Assembly: GCA_964347765.1 (NCBI GenBank)
Contig: CAYGAG010000005.1
Span: forward strand, 22,385 to 86,384
Length of the DNA stretch: 64,000 bases
Reading direction: 5' to 3'
Source of the DNA: CAYGAG01 sp964347765
Lineage (GTDB): Archaea > Thermoproteota > Bathyarchaeia > Bathyarchaeales > Bathycorpusculaceae
A program made the translations under genes and the position numbers. The notes beneath the pieces were generated by a model that made no database searches, was not told the origin of the DNA, and saw only the letters and a program-made list of their open reading frames with translations. Of the stretch, positions 7,984-17,483 are shown piece after piece (position 1 is the stretch's first letter; every line of letters begins with the position of its first letter).

Positions 7984-9267
7984 TCATGGATAGAATCTTC
8001 TAACTGTTCTCGGGAACGGTATCGTGTCCATTATGTTTTCAAGGTCAAGCATCCATGTAAGAAGTCGTTCCACACCAAGCCCGAATCCGACGTGGGGAAC
8101 AGAGCCGTAACGTCTTAGATCTGTGTACCATTTGTAGTCTTCCTGATTCAACCCGAAGTCTTTCATTCTTCGAACTAGATATTCCTTGTCGTCTTCTCTA
8201 CAGCCGCCTGTAGATATCTCACCTATATTGGGAACAAGCATGTCAGTCGACATTACTAGGTCTGGGTTGTCACGGTAAGTCTTGCAGTAGAATGCTTTAG
8301 TCTGTGAGGGATAAGCATATACAAAAAAAGGACCACCTATCTCTTCAGCCAGGGCCTTCTCTTCATTGAAGCCTAAGTCTTTGCCCCATTCTATCTCAAA
8401 GCCCTCTGAGTTCAATCTTTCCAAGGCTTCTTTGTAGGTGATCTTCGGAAAAGGAGTCTTGACAGACTCAAGTTTAGAGAGGTCTGCCCCTAACCTTTCT
8501 ATCTCGTTTCTGGAGTTTTCTGCAGTCTCATTGCATATGTGGACCACAAGGTTCTCTTCCAGTTTCATCAGATCATCCATATCCGCGAATGCCCATTCAG
8601 GCTCAACATGCCAGTATTCGCTCAGGTGCCTTATAGTCCTGCTTTTTTCGGCTCTGAATGAAGGGGCTACACAGTAGACTTTTTCCAGTGAGTAAATCAA
8701 GGCTTCGAGATAGAGTTGAGCACTCTGTGTCAGATATAGGTTCTTGCCAAAATATTCGAGTGTGAAGAGAGTTGCACCTCCCTCACACGCTCCGGAGATG
8801 AACATAGGTGGCGAAACTTCGAAGAAGCCCTCTTTTCTAAAGAAGTCATGGGTAGACTTTAGAACTTTGCTGCGCACTTTCATTATTCGATTCATCTTCT
8901 GGCTCCGAAGCCACAGATGACGGACATCTCGCAGGAACTCCTCACTCTTATCCTTGGTTATAGGGAAGGTTTCCGCCAAACCGATTATCGAAAGATGGTC
9001 AACCGAGATTTCATATCCCATTGGGGCACGTTTATCCTGTTTCACATCACCATCAAGTTTGACCGAGGACTCGACCGTCAATTTCTCAGCTACCGCCCAT
9101 GAAGGACTTCCTCTCTTGAGGGTACATTGAATAATACCTGAGGCGTCTCGAACCACAAGAAAAATGATGCTCTTGCTCTCCCTTTTGCGGTATATCCATC
9201 CCCTTATAGTTACGGATTTACCAGTGTGTTGTCCGTCAAGGATACTCCGAATAGACACTACGGGCAT
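7984..9267 (-). CDS. asnS: Asparaginyl-tRNA synthetase (class IIb)
   Basis: Charges tRNA-Asn. An N-terminal OB-fold anticodon-binding domain (VTIRGWIYRKRESKS, then FLVVRDASGIIQC) is followed by the class II catalytic core: motif 1 around DFFRKEGFFEVSPP, motif 2 with FRAEKSRTIRHLSEYWHVEPE, and motif 3 GFGLGVERLLTWML. The protein ends in FPRTVRRFYP, typical of AsnRS and AspRS. HLSEYWHVEPEWA and the ISTGGCRE string favour AsnRS over AspRS. I selected ATG 9267, which lies six bases after GAGGG; the frame extends ten codons upstream to 9297. An archaeal AspRS-like enzyme is the main alternative. Confidence 0.88.
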   Translation of the reverse strand: MPVVSIRSILDGQHTGKSVTIRGWIYRKRESKSIIFLVVRDASGIIQCTLKRGSPSWAVAEKLTVESSVKLDGDVKQDKRAPMGYEISVDHLSIIGLAETFPITKDKSEEFLRDVRHLWLRSQKMNRIMKVRSKVLKSTHDFFRKEGFFEVSPPMFISGACEGGATLFTLEYFGKNLYLTQSAQLYLEALIYSLEKVYCVAPSFRAEKSRTIRHLSEYWHVEPEWAFADMDDLMKLEENLVVHICNETAENSRNEIERLGADLSKLESVKTPFPKITYKEALERLNSEGFEIEWGKDLGFNEEKALAEEIGGPFFVYAYPSQTKAFYCKTYRDNPDLVMSTDMLVPNIGEISTGGCREDDKEYLVRRMKDFGLNQEDYKWYTDLRRYGSVPHVGFGLGVERLLTWMLDLENIMDTIPFPRTVRRFYP

Positions 9268-9461
9268 AAACATCCCTCGAATTAGATTGGCTTCCAAACC
9301 TAAATATTTACCTTAAAACTTAGACTTCTCTCTTCTGTTCCGGAAAAGCGCGTGAGTCAGGCTCTTAAATAAGTAAAATCTTTCGAATCGCTGAATGTGC
9401 CAAGCATAACCGCAGATTCGAAGGAATGACAGTTGCCCTCGAAGGAGTCTGTGAGATAGGT

Positions 9462-10313
9462 TTACTTGATCACGCCAAGAATAAAGGCAATCAATCCTAT
9501 CATGAACCATAGAAGAACTAGGGTTTTGATTTTTCTGGCATTCTTTCTTGAATGATTTTTGAGAAGCATAGCTGAAGATGAGACCAATCCTAGATCAGTT
9601 ATGACTACCGTAGGAACAAACCATAATGAAACAAGATTTAGAACATAAGGGATTGGACTTAACAAGACTGCAATTATGTAGAAGATCGCTGCACTGAATG
9701 CAGCCTTTCTCTCTCCGTATTGAATGGCCAGCGTCTTCACACCCTGCATTGCGTCACCCTCCACATCCACAATTCCTTTTGTTATCTCTCTGCCGGTATT
9801 CGCTAGAAAAGCTATAGAAGCGAAAAGCAGGACATTCAATTTAGCTTCATTAGTCATGACTGCGCTCCCATATAGGAAGGGTGTTGCTACGCACGTACTC
9901 ACAAGGAGATTTCCAAGCAGTCCAGTGCTTTTTCCAATAGTGACATAGGCAACAGAAACCATCCACACGAATGAAGCCATGAAAAACGAGAAAAGATTCG
10001 TTAGAGAACTGATGATCAAACCGATCGTCGTCAAGACAATGGCTAATCCCACAGCTTCTAAGGAGCTGACCTTGCCGCTTGGTATTGGTCGATCAGGTTC
10101 ATTAACAGCGTCTATCTCCCTATCAAAATAGTCGTTTAGCACCATGGAAGAAGCCGTTAAGGCGAAGCCTGTCATGAAACCATAGAGAAGATTTGGAGGA
10201 AAGGGGTCTAGACTTTGGGGACTGGCAAGAGCTGCTCCTACGATGACTGCGAATCCCATCATTAGACAATTAGAAGGGCGAATGAGGAACAGATAGGCGA
10301 CCAGTTTGCCCAT
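9462..10313 (-). CDS. UbiA-family prenyltransferase, probably digeranylgeranylglyceryl phosphate synthase
   Basis: An integral membrane prenyltransferase of 283 aa with about eight hydrophobic helices. The first Asp-rich motif is NDYFDREIDAVNEPDRPIPSG and the second is DVEGDAMQGVKTLA; these bind Mg-prenyl diphosphate. In archaea such proteins attach the second geranylgeranyl chain to geranylgeranylglyceryl phosphate to give the ether-lipid precursor DGGGP; other UbiA members make quinones or haem derivatives. The PDRPIPSG signature and lone setting fit the lipid enzyme. Membrane location follows from the hydrophobic pattern. Confidence 0.85.
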   Translation of the reverse strand: MGKLVAYLFLIRPSNCLMMGFAVIVGAALASPQSLDPFPPNLLYGFMTGFALTASSMVLNDYFDREIDAVNEPDRPIPSGKVSSLEAVGLAIVLTTIGLIISSLTNLFSFFMASFVWMVSVAYVTIGKSTGLLGNLLVSTCVATPFLYGSAVMTNEAKLNVLLFASIAFLANTGREITKGIVDVEGDAMQGVKTLAIQYGERKAAFSAAIFYIIAVLLSPIPYVLNLVSLWFVPTVVITDLGLVSSSAMLLKNHSRKNARKIKTLVLLWFMIGLIAFILGVIK

Positions 10314-10581
10314 GACAGCTCAAACCTTGGAATGATTCTAGTCTTTCATTAAGGTTATAGTTGGAACATATAAGATAAGCAATTGAGATTTGTCGTAAAC
10401 AAGCGTCGCGCTCGTTGAAAGGCATTGTCGCTCGGTGCGCACGGCCATTCCTTGAAGCTAGGGATTGGAATTGAACGCCACACCAAGTGGAGGTATCTCC
10501 CGATATCCTCCTTTTTTCCTATTGGAGTTAGACATGGCGCGCGCTAGTTGACTTGTTCAGCAGTAGAAAAAGAGGAGTGTG
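10314..10581. other. Intergenic stretch with a short hairpin and T-run
   Basis: No convincing gene in 268 bases. The last part holds an imperfect hairpin (GGAGGTAT ... ATATCCTCC, 10490-10512) followed by TTTTTT on the plus strand, which may be a transcription stop or chance. A more GC-rich patch at 10400-10440 has no recognisable RNA signature. Confidence 0.3.
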
Positions 10582-10947
10582 TTAGCTTCTTCTGCGAGTT
10601 AGTCCGTAGATCGCACCAGCAACTATAAGTAGCCCTATAACGATTATCACAAAACCCCCGATTTCCAGGTTCCAACCAAAGATGCTTGACAATCCCCAAA
10701 GGATGATTATTGCCCCGATGAACAGTCCAAAGATTGCGCCGCCATAAGGAAGCCCAAAGCATTCTTTTTCGGCACGTTTCCCAAAGTCTTCTCCCCATGC
10801 CTCTACACGCCTTCCGAATTCTTCCGCCCCCTCCTCTATGCGTTTCTCCAAGCTTTTCTCCACTGACAACTTAAGGTTTGCACCGCACTTCATGCAATGC
10901 TCTGCAGTCTCTTCATTTCTGGTACCACATTTTGTGCAGTAAATCAC
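10582..10947 (-). CDS. Zinc-ribbon membrane protein
   Basis: A 121-aa protein. Residues 4-23 form a zinc ribbon (CTKCGTRNEETAEHCMKCGA, two CxxC pairs). Residues 27-62 form a charged helical or coiled-coil segment (SLEKRIEEGAEEFGRRVEAW), and two transmembrane helices follow at about 70-88 and 94-114 before a basic tail (TRRRS). Such zinc-ribbon/TM proteins are common in archaea and have no assigned role. It may anchor a complex at the membrane. It faces the GNAT gene on the same strand, 54 bases apart. Confidence 0.8.
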   Translation of the reverse strand: MIYCTKCGTRNEETAEHCMKCGANLKLSVEKSLEKRIEEGAEEFGRRVEAWGEDFGKRAEKECFGLPYGGAIFGLFIGAIIILWGLSSIFGWNLEIGGFVIIVIGLLIVAGAIYGLTRRRS

Positions 10948-11001
10948 AGTTCCCCATCCAGATCTTTCTTCCTGTCTGGTATAAAAGCTATCTCATATCC
11001 C

Positions 11002-11475
11002 TTAGATTGTTGCGCCCGCTTGATTCTCTGAAGTAGTCTCAAAGTCTAGGAAGTATTCGCAGGTTTTGGCTTCGGTGAAGCCTAGACTCCTATGCAATTC
11101 CTGAGCAATGATGTTCCCTCTATTAATTCGAGATTTGACTGCCTTACAGTGCTCTCCCCTGGACACCGTGATAAAGTGGCGCAGAAGTTTCTTCCCAATT
11201 CCCTTCTTTCTATGTGCCTCATGAACGACTAAGGCATCGACTTTTGCAGTCTTTCCTTCCCAATCGATATCTAAGTGGTAGCTTCCCACTAAAACTCCTA
11301 TAACCTTGTTAGGGCATTCAGCAAGCAAGATCAAACCCTCTTCACGGTTTACATAGTCTTCAAAAGCTTGCCTGAAGTCAGGTCCGATATCTCCATGATA
11401 TAATGTCTCAAACAAAGGTAAACATGAAGTATAATCGTTAATTTCTGCTATGCGAATTCTTGCGGGCTTCTTCAC
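11002..11475 (-). CDS. GNAT-family N-acetyltransferase
   Basis: A 157-aa single-domain acetyltransferase. The acetyl-CoA pyrophosphate-binding motif A is HEAHRKKGIGKKLLRHFI; strand 4 before it (AKVDALVVHEAH) and motif B (NIIAQELHRSLGFTEAKTCEYF) are intact. The start is GTG 11475, six bases after GGAGTGA. The acceptor (amine, peptide N-terminus or antibiotic-like molecule) cannot be read from the sequence. Confidence 0.88.
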   Translation of the reverse strand: MKKPARIRIAEINDYTSCLPLFETLYHGDIGPDFRQAFEDYVNREEGLILLAECPNKVIGVLVGSYHLDIDWEGKTAKVDALVVHEAHRKKGIGKKLLRHFITVSRGEHCKAVKSRINRGNIIAQELHRSLGFTEAKTCEYFLDFETTSENQAGATI

Positions 11476-11585
11476 TGATCTTCACTCCTTCACCAGTTTC
11501 TAACGCCGAGTTATTCTAGTTTTCGAAAGTGCGCCATGCTTAAGGTTATAAGATTCGCCTTCTAGCCAATGATTTCCAGAAATCC

Positions 11586-12938
11586 TTGACTGAGCTCCGC
11601 CCAGGTTCTCGCCAAGCTTTAATACATTCAGTTGGCAATCTCACTATGGAATTTGGTGGACAGTCTTTGAGTGGAAACTACGAGGCAGATAGACTTCGAG
11701 TGATAATTCCCGTTGGAGGAGAGGCAACCCGTCTAAAACCTTTGACAGCGGAGACGAGCAAGGCATGCCTCCGCCTTCTGAATAGGCTACTGATAGAGTT
11801 TTCTTTGTTCTCACTAGCCCGCCAGGGCATCAGAAACTTCGTCTTCGGCGTCAAAGGCTACACTAACTATACGGATCTGTACGACTATTTCAAGTCAGGT
11901 CATGGGTTCTCCGCACTTTATAGAATAGCCCCCCGGGTGCATATCAAGTATCAGCCGAACCTAGACGATTTGGGCAGTGCAGATTCGGCAAGGATAAACA
12001 TGAACTACTACAACATCAAAGATCCTGTCTTCGCGGTGCAGGGTGACAACATCTTTGATGTGAAACTAAAGGAACTGGTGGAATTCCACCAGGATAAGGA
12101 AGCAGTAATGACTATAGCACTGCGAGAAGTCGAGAATACAGAAGGTTATGGAATCGCCGACATAGGCAAGAGCAAAAGGATCTCAAGATTCGTAGAGAAA
12201 CCAAAACCCGAAGAAGCACCTTCCAGTCTTGCCAACACCGGCCTGTACATGGTCTCCCCTGAAATACGGAGAATCTTCAAAGAAAGGGAAGTCAAACAAA
12301 TAATGAAAGGCAGGAACCGCCTAGACTTCGGCTACGACTTCATCCCCTATCTGATAAGGAGTGGAAGACCAGTCTATGGCTACACTTTGAAAGGCAGCTG
12401 GTACGACGTGGGCACCCCAGAACGCTACCTTGAGGCTATGCAAGATCTGTTGGACGGCCGTTTCCCATCACTAACAGAATTCGGTGGAAGACTGACCGAA
12501 GATACCAGAATATGGGTACAAGGAGACAGCAAAGAGTCGACAAAACGGAGAAGAGAAATCATAAGAAAAATCGAAAAGGGAAAAATTGAGATAAAAGGTT
12601 CAGTCCTTATCGGAAGACACTGCAAAATAGCTGATGACGTCAAAATCGCCAATTCTTGCATTGACAACTACACAAGGATAGACAGAGGAGCCTCCATAGA
12701 AGACTCAGCAGTCATGGACAGAAGCATAGTTGGCGAAGCAGCCCACATCAGAGACAGCATCATAGGGAGACATGTGACAATTCTTTCAAGCCTGAAGAAG
12801 CCGACAAGAATAGAGGGAGTCTCCGCAGTCGCCGATGATGTAATAGTAGCTCAAGGCTGCAGACTGAATGCAACCAAGATTTACCCACACCAAAATGTGA
12901 AAGGCGAATTTACAAACCAAACCATAATGCAAGGTTGA
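11586..12938 (+). CDS. Sugar-phosphate nucleotidyltransferase with C-terminal left-handed beta-helix
   Basis: Makes an NDP-sugar from a sugar 1-phosphate. The N-terminal nucleotidyltransferase domain has the signature IPVGGEATRLKPLTAETSKA, then the metal-site region FAVQGDNIFDV and the sugar-site string FVEKPKPEEAPSSLANTG. From about residue 330 hexapeptide-like repeats follow (IGRHCKIADDVKIANSCID; SIIGRHVTILSS), suggesting an acyltransferase-like or trimerising beta-helix as in GlmU-type enzymes. A TATA-like element at about 11545 supports TTG 11586; ATG 11646 is an alternative. Substrate (glucose, mannose or N-acetylglucosamine phosphate) is not determined. Confidence 0.85.
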   Translation: MTELRPGSRQALIHSVGNLTMEFGGQSLSGNYEADRLRVIIPVGGEATRLKPLTAETSKACLRLLNRLLIEFSLFSLARQGIRNFVFGVKGYTNYTDLYDYFKSGHGFSALYRIAPRVHIKYQPNLDDLGSADSARINMNYYNIKDPVFAVQGDNIFDVKLKELVEFHQDKEAVMTIALREVENTEGYGIADIGKSKRISRFVEKPKPEEAPSSLANTGLYMVSPEIRRIFKEREVKQIMKGRNRLDFGYDFIPYLIRSGRPVYGYTLKGSWYDVGTPERYLEAMQDLLDGRFPSLTEFGGRLTEDTRIWVQGDSKESTKRRREIIRKIEKGKIEIKGSVLIGRHCKIADDVKIANSCIDNYTRIDRGASIEDSAVMDRSIVGEAAHIRDSIIGRHVTILSSLKKPTRIEGVSAVADDVIVAQGCRLNATKIYPHQNVKGEFTNQTIMQG

Positions 12939-12979
12939 AACCCTAACTTATAAACGCCAATACGGAGGAAAATCAGAGA

Positions 12980-13909
12980 ATGACCAGTTGGGAACTGATA
13001 ATTGTAGGAGCAGGTCCTGCAGGTCTTGCCGCAGGTATATACAGTGGAAGAAGCAGAGTGCAGACATTAATTCTTGAAGCAGAGATGGCCGGAGGCACTA
13101 CCGCCGAAGCACCCAGAATAGAGAACTACCCAGGGATCCAGAGCATAACTGGTCAAGAACTGGCCAAGGAAATGACGAAGCATTGCAGAAGTGCCGACAC
13201 AGAGATCCATGAGCTCGAGAGAGCGGTGGATCTAGAGTTGAAAGGCAGTAGAAGGATCGTAAAAACCAGCAAAGCAACGTACACCGCAAATGCAGTTATA
13301 CTAGCATGCGGAACCCGCTACAAGAAACTTGGCATCTCTGGAGAAAGAGAATTTCTTGGAAAAGGTGTGAGCTATTGTGGAATCTGCGACGGCCCTTTAT
13401 TCAAGGACAAGCGTGTTCTAGTCGTAGGCGGCGGAGATTCAGCAGTAATGACCGCCCTTTATCTGGCGGACCTAGCCTCCGAAATCAAATTGTTTCACAG
13501 AAGAAATGCTTTTAGAGCTCAAGAATGCTTGGTCGATGAGCTAAAGAAGAGAAAGAACGTGGAGATCTTGTGGAGCACCGAGCTAAAGAAAATAAAGGGA
13601 CTGAAAAAGGTCAACACAGTAGAATTGTTCAACAACAAGATAGAAAAACATGAAGAGATGGAAGTTGACGGAGTCTTCATCCAAGTAGGCGAGGTACCGA
13701 ATAGCGAATTTGCCAAGACCGCCGGAGTAGAACTAGATGAAGAAGGGTATGTAGTCGTTGACATGCGACAACGGACAAACTTGGACGGAGTATTCGCTGC
13801 CGGAGACATAACTAACTATACTGTAAAACAGGTCGGTACAGCAGTTGGGCAAGGCATAACTGCTGCTTTAGAGGCCTATGGATACATCCGAAGACCCTAC
13901 TACTATTGA
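12980..13909 (+). CDS. trxB: Thioredoxin reductase
   Basis: A 309-aa FAD/NAD(P)H disulfide oxidoreductase. FAD is bound by IVGAGPAGLAAGIY near residue 7; the redox-active pair is CGIC in SYCGICDGPLF; the NADPH-site motif is VVGGGDSAVMTALYLA; and the C-terminal FAD motif is GVFAAGDITNY. A strong GGAGG lies 11 bases before the ATG. A glutaredoxin/thioredoxin-like partner is encoded far away at 38934-39218. The gene directly precedes Hdr locus 1 but has its own short intergenic region, and a TATA box separates the two. Confidence 0.93.
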   Translation: MTSWELIIVGAGPAGLAAGIYSGRSRVQTLILEAEMAGGTTAEAPRIENYPGIQSITGQELAKEMTKHCRSADTEIHELERAVDLELKGSRRIVKTSKATYTANAVILACGTRYKKLGISGEREFLGKGVSYCGICDGPLFKDKRVLVVGGGDSAVMTALYLADLASEIKLFHRRNAFRAQECLVDELKKRKNVEILWSTELKKIKGLKKVNTVELFNNKIEKHEEMEVDGVFIQVGEVPNSEFAKTAGVELDEEGYVVVDMRQRTNLDGVFAAGDITNYTVKQVGTAVGQGITAALEAYGYIRRPYYY

Positions 13910-13973
13910 AGGTAATTCTGTTTATGCCCATTTCTGCTTTATCATTCGGAAAATCTCATTTTGCATGATAACT

Positions 13974-13984
13974 CTTTTATAAGG
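13974..13984 (+). promoter_or_regulatory. TATA-box promoter of Hdr/Nfn locus 1
   Basis: The sequence CTTTTATAAGG lies in the gap after trxB. Transcription would begin near 14005, just ahead of the GAGGAG at 14018-14023 and the TTG at 14030. This separates the Hdr operon from trxB and rules out the upstream ATG at 13961 as a start. Confidence 0.6.
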
Positions 13985-14029
13985 AATAGGCGACGTTTCT
14001 CTCTCTCCAAGATGTGTGAGGAGATACTC

Positions 14030-15343
14030 TTGAGTGGCAGTGCTACACTTGTCGTTGGCGGGGGCATAGCTGGTATGCAGGCTGCTCTAGACCTTGCAGA
14101 TCGAGGTTTCAAGGTCTATCTTGTTGAGAAGTCTTCTAGCATTGGAGGACGGATGGCTCAGCTTGACAAGACGTTTCCAACTATGGATTGCTCCATATGC
14201 ATCCTAGCGCCCAAGATGATTGAATGCTTTCGACATCATAACATCGAACTCCTTACATGCTCAACAATCAGAGAAATCAGGGGATCAGCAGGTAACTTTC
14301 AAATCAAGATCCTGACGGAGCCCAGATATGTGGACGCTGAGAAATGCACTGGTTGCGGTACATGTATGGAGAAGTGTCCGATCAATGTGCCAAATGAGTT
14401 TGACATGGGAATAGGAATCCGAAAGGCGATATATACGCTCTTTCCCCAAGCTGTCCCCCGCGTGGCCAGGATAGACAAGAATGATTGTCTCTTCTTCCAA
14501 AAAGGAATATGCAGAGTGTGTGAAAAGCTCTGTCCTACGAAAGCCATCAACTTTGAACAAGAAGCGGAAGAGAAGGCGTTCACCGTTTCAAGCATAATAC
14601 TGGCAACAGGCTTGGAAATTTACAAGCCAAATTCATTAAGTGAATACGGTTACGGACGCTACAAGAATGTTCTCTTGTCCCTAGAATTTGAAAGACTCAT
14701 TAATGCCTCTGGACCTACTCATGGCGAAATTTTGAAGCCTTCTGACAAGACGCATCCACACCGAATAGTTTTCATACAATGCGTAGGTTCACGAAGCCAT
14801 AAGAAAGGATTACCGTACTGCTCCAGCGTTTGCTGTATGTACGCTACAAAAGAGGCGATTCTGGTCAAGGAACACAGCCCTGAATGCGAAGTCTACATCT
14901 TGTACATGGACTTGAGGGTGTTTGGGAAGCGTTTCCAAGAATTTGTCACCAGAGCCAGAGACGAATGGGGGGTAAAATACGTCAACGGGCGCCCATCGAT
15001 GATTATCGAAGATCTGGAAACAAAAGATCTTCTCATCCGGTATCAAGACGTTATGAATGGAAAGCTAGGAGAGTTGGGAGCCAATCTAGTTGTCCTCTGT
15101 CCTGCTCTGGTCCCAAGAGAAGACAATAAGGATTTGGCTAAGATTTTAGGTACAGAATTGAATGAGCACCTCTTCTTCAGGACAAGAGATCCTCTACTGG
15201 ACTCCGTTAGCACCAATGTGCCCGGCATCTTTGCATGCGGCTACTGTCAGGCACCTAAGGACATTTCTGAATCTGTGACTCAAGCCAGCGCCGCTGCCGC
15301 TAAGGCAGCGGAAGCGACCATATCCACTATGGCGAGTAGATAA
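14030..15343 (+). CDS. hdrA: HdrA-like flavoprotein, N-terminal half only
   Basis: A 437-aa heterodisulfide-reductase A module. FAD is bound at ATLVVGGGIAGMQAALDLAD; the HdrA-specific Cys loop is TMDCSICILAPKM; and a ferredoxin-like insertion carries CTGCGTCMEKCPINVP and CRVCEKLCPTKAI for [4Fe-4S] clusters. A second FAD contact lies near FACGYCQAPKDISE. Compared with the 1006-aa protein at 28176, it matches only the first half; the second half is the next gene, one base apart. TTG 14030 is six bases after GAGGAG. It likely forms one HdrA with its neighbour and is a candidate flavin site for electron bifurcation. Confidence 0.9.
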   Translation: MSGSATLVVGGGIAGMQAALDLADRGFKVYLVEKSSSIGGRMAQLDKTFPTMDCSICILAPKMIECFRHHNIELLTCSTIREIRGSAGNFQIKILTEPRYVDAEKCTGCGTCMEKCPINVPNEFDMGIGIRKAIYTLFPQAVPRVARIDKNDCLFFQKGICRVCEKLCPTKAINFEQEAEEKAFTVSSIILATGLEIYKPNSLSEYGYGRYKNVLLSLEFERLINASGPTHGEILKPSDKTHPHRIVFIQCVGSRSHKKGLPYCSSVCCMYATKEAILVKEHSPECEVYILYMDLRVFGKRFQEFVTRARDEWGVKYVNGRPSMIIEDLETKDLLIRYQDVMNGKLGELGANLVVLCPALVPREDNKDLAKILGTELNEHLFFRTRDPLLDSVSTNVPGIFACGYCQAPKDISESVTQASAAAAKAAEATISTMASR

Positions 15344-15344
15344 A

Positions 15345-17483
15345 ATGAAAAACATAGAAGAATCAAGAATTGGTATCTTCGTTTGCCATTGTGGCTTCAA
15401 CATTGGAGGCGTGGTTGATATTCCAACAGTCGTAAATTACGCTAAGACTCTGCCTGACGTAGTCTGCGCTGAGGAGAATCTCTATACTTGTTCCTCTACA
15501 GGTTTGAGCCTCATTAAGGATTGCATTAAGAAGTATGGTTTAAATCGTGTCGTCGTGGCTTCTTGTACTCCTGCCAGTCATGAACCACTCTTCAGAAGTA
15601 CGTGCGAAGAGGCTGGTTTGAACAAGTATCTGTTTGAGATGGTAAATATTCGAGAGCATTCTTCGTGGGTTCATATGAAGTATCCTAGAGAAGCCACAGA
15701 GAAAGCCAAAGATCTTATAAGAATGGCTGTCGCGAAAGCCAGACATCTCCAACCACGCGAGGAGATAGAGCTTGAGATCAATCCTTCTGCTCTAGTTGTG
15801 GGGGGAGGCATATCTGGGATTACTGCAGCTGTATCCCTAGCCAGACAAGGCTTTGAGATTCACTTGGTTGAGATGGAAGTAGAACTGGGGGGAATGTTAA
15901 GGGACTTACATAAGCTGCAACCTACTGGACGAGATGCCTCCAAAGTTCTCCAAGAAGCAGTTGCAGCTGTCAAATCCAACAGCAACATACATCTGCACAT
16001 GTCAACCCGAGTCAAGGAAGTTGACGGTTTCATCGGAAACTTCAATGTGACGCTTCAAAAGGGCGAATCAAGGGATGATCTCGAACAGCTCAAGGTGGGA
16101 ACGATCATTGTAGCGACAGGGGCTGAATCGTTCAAACCAGTAGGGAAGCATGGCTATAGGGATTATGAGAATGTTGTGACTCAGTTGGAGTTGGAACAGC
16201 TTCTCAAGTCTAAAGAGCTGGGAGAGCATAGACATGTTGTTATGATCCAATGCGTAGGATCTAGAGAGAAGACAGGTAGAACTTATTGTTCGAGAATATG
16301 CTGTATGGTGGCACTTAACAATGCTTTGCTTCTCAAGAAATTATATCCTGAGAGCGAAGTGACCATTCTTTTCCGGGATCTTCAGACTTATGGAGATTAT
16401 GAGGACTGCTATCGAGAGGCGAGGGCGAAATTCATCAACTTCATCCGCTACGATGAGGACAAGCCTCCACAAGTGATCTCTAAGCCTGATGCCGGCTTGG
16501 TTGTCAGAGTGTTTGATACCTACTTAGGAATGGATGTGGAGTTAGACAGTGATCTTGTGGTTTTGTCTACGCCTTTGGTGCAACATGAGGCCGGGAGAGA
16601 GTTATCACCCGCACTCAAAGTACCTCTAGGAACAGATGGTTTCTTCTTTGAAGCTCATCCCAAGCTTAGGCCCGTAGATTTCACTTCTGACGGAATATTT
16701 GTGTGTGGTACGGCGCATGGTCCAAAAGACATCACTGAGAGCATTGCACAAGCTTATGCCGCAGCTTCCCGGGCAGCTATTCCTATGGCTTCAGGCAAGA
16801 TTGAGGCTGGAGCAATCAAGGCAACGGTTGATAATGAAGTTTGTGTGAACTGTGATGCCTGTGTGGTTTCTTGTATCTTTAATGCAATCGAGGCCCAGGC
16901 CTTCGGGTTGCCGAATATTGTGGAAGCCAACTGTAAAGGTTGCGGAGTCTGCGCCGCTGAGTGCCCTATGGGTGCTATGCAGCTGGTGCATTTCACAGAT
17001 GAACAGATCTTGGCGGCGATTGACGCTTTGTTCGATGTAAAGAGAGCTATGAGCTCAAGTGGAAATTTCGAACCTTTGGTCTTGTGTCTTGCCTGTCAGT
17101 GGTGTTCTTACGGGGCTGCTGATCTCGCTGGGGTTTCTCGAATTCAGTATCCGCATAACGTGCGGATTTTGAGGGTTCCTTGCAGTGGCAGAGTGGACGT
17201 TTTGCATGTTCTGAGAGCTTTTCAGAAGGGAGCTGACGGGGTAATTGTGACCGGATGTCATATTGGCGACTGTCATTATATTGATGGGAACATGAAGGCC
17301 AAGGATAGAATTGAAGTTATCAAGAAGTCCTTGAGTGCATTAAGCGTAAACCCTGACAGGTTGGAGATTGGTTTTGCTTCCTCCTCAGAGGGACAGAGGT
17401 TTGCAGACATGATGAGCGAATTTGTGGGCAAGATAAGAAAGTTGGGACCTAACCCATTAAGAGAAGCAGGAGGATGCGACTGA
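15345..17483 (+). CDS. HdrA second half fused to MvhD
   Basis: A 712-aa protein. Residues about 8-140 are the Cys-containing HdrA linker domain (IGIFVCHCGFNIGGVVD; VVVASCTPASHEPLF). Residues about 148-480 are a second FAD domain (ALVVGGGISGITAAVSLA). Two [4Fe-4S] motifs follow (CVNCDACVVSCIFNAIE and CKGCGVCAAECPMGAM). From about 575 to the end it is an MvhD-like [2Fe-2S] domain (CLACQWCSYGAADLAG; GCHIGDCHYIDGNMKA). MvhD normally links HdrA to a hydrogenase; here the next genes are NfnA and NfnB instead, so NAD(P)H is the likely partner. In locus 2 MvhD is a separate gene. Confidence 0.9.
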   Translation: MKNIEESRIGIFVCHCGFNIGGVVDIPTVVNYAKTLPDVVCAEENLYTCSSTGLSLIKDCIKKYGLNRVVVASCTPASHEPLFRSTCEEAGLNKYLFEMVNIREHSSWVHMKYPREATEKAKDLIRMAVAKARHLQPREEIELEINPSALVVGGGISGITAAVSLARQGFEIHLVEMEVELGGMLRDLHKLQPTGRDASKVLQEAVAAVKSNSNIHLHMSTRVKEVDGFIGNFNVTLQKGESRDDLEQLKVGTIIVATGAESFKPVGKHGYRDYENVVTQLELEQLLKSKELGEHRHVVMIQCVGSREKTGRTYCSRICCMVALNNALLLKKLYPESEVTILFRDLQTYGDYEDCYREARAKFINFIRYDEDKPPQVISKPDAGLVVRVFDTYLGMDVELDSDLVVLSTPLVQHEAGRELSPALKVPLGTDGFFFEAHPKLRPVDFTSDGIFVCGTAHGPKDITESIAQAYAAASRAAIPMASGKIEAGAIKATVDNEVCVNCDACVVSCIFNAIEAQAFGLPNIVEANCKGCGVCAAECPMGAMQLVHFTDEQILAAIDALFDVKRAMSSSGNFEPLVLCLACQWCSYGAADLAGVSRIQYPHNVRILRVPCSGRVDVLHVLRAFQKGADGVIVTGCHIGDCHYIDGNMKAKDRIEVIKKSLSALSVNPDRLEIGFASSSEGQRFADMMSEFVGKIRKLGPNPLREAGGCD

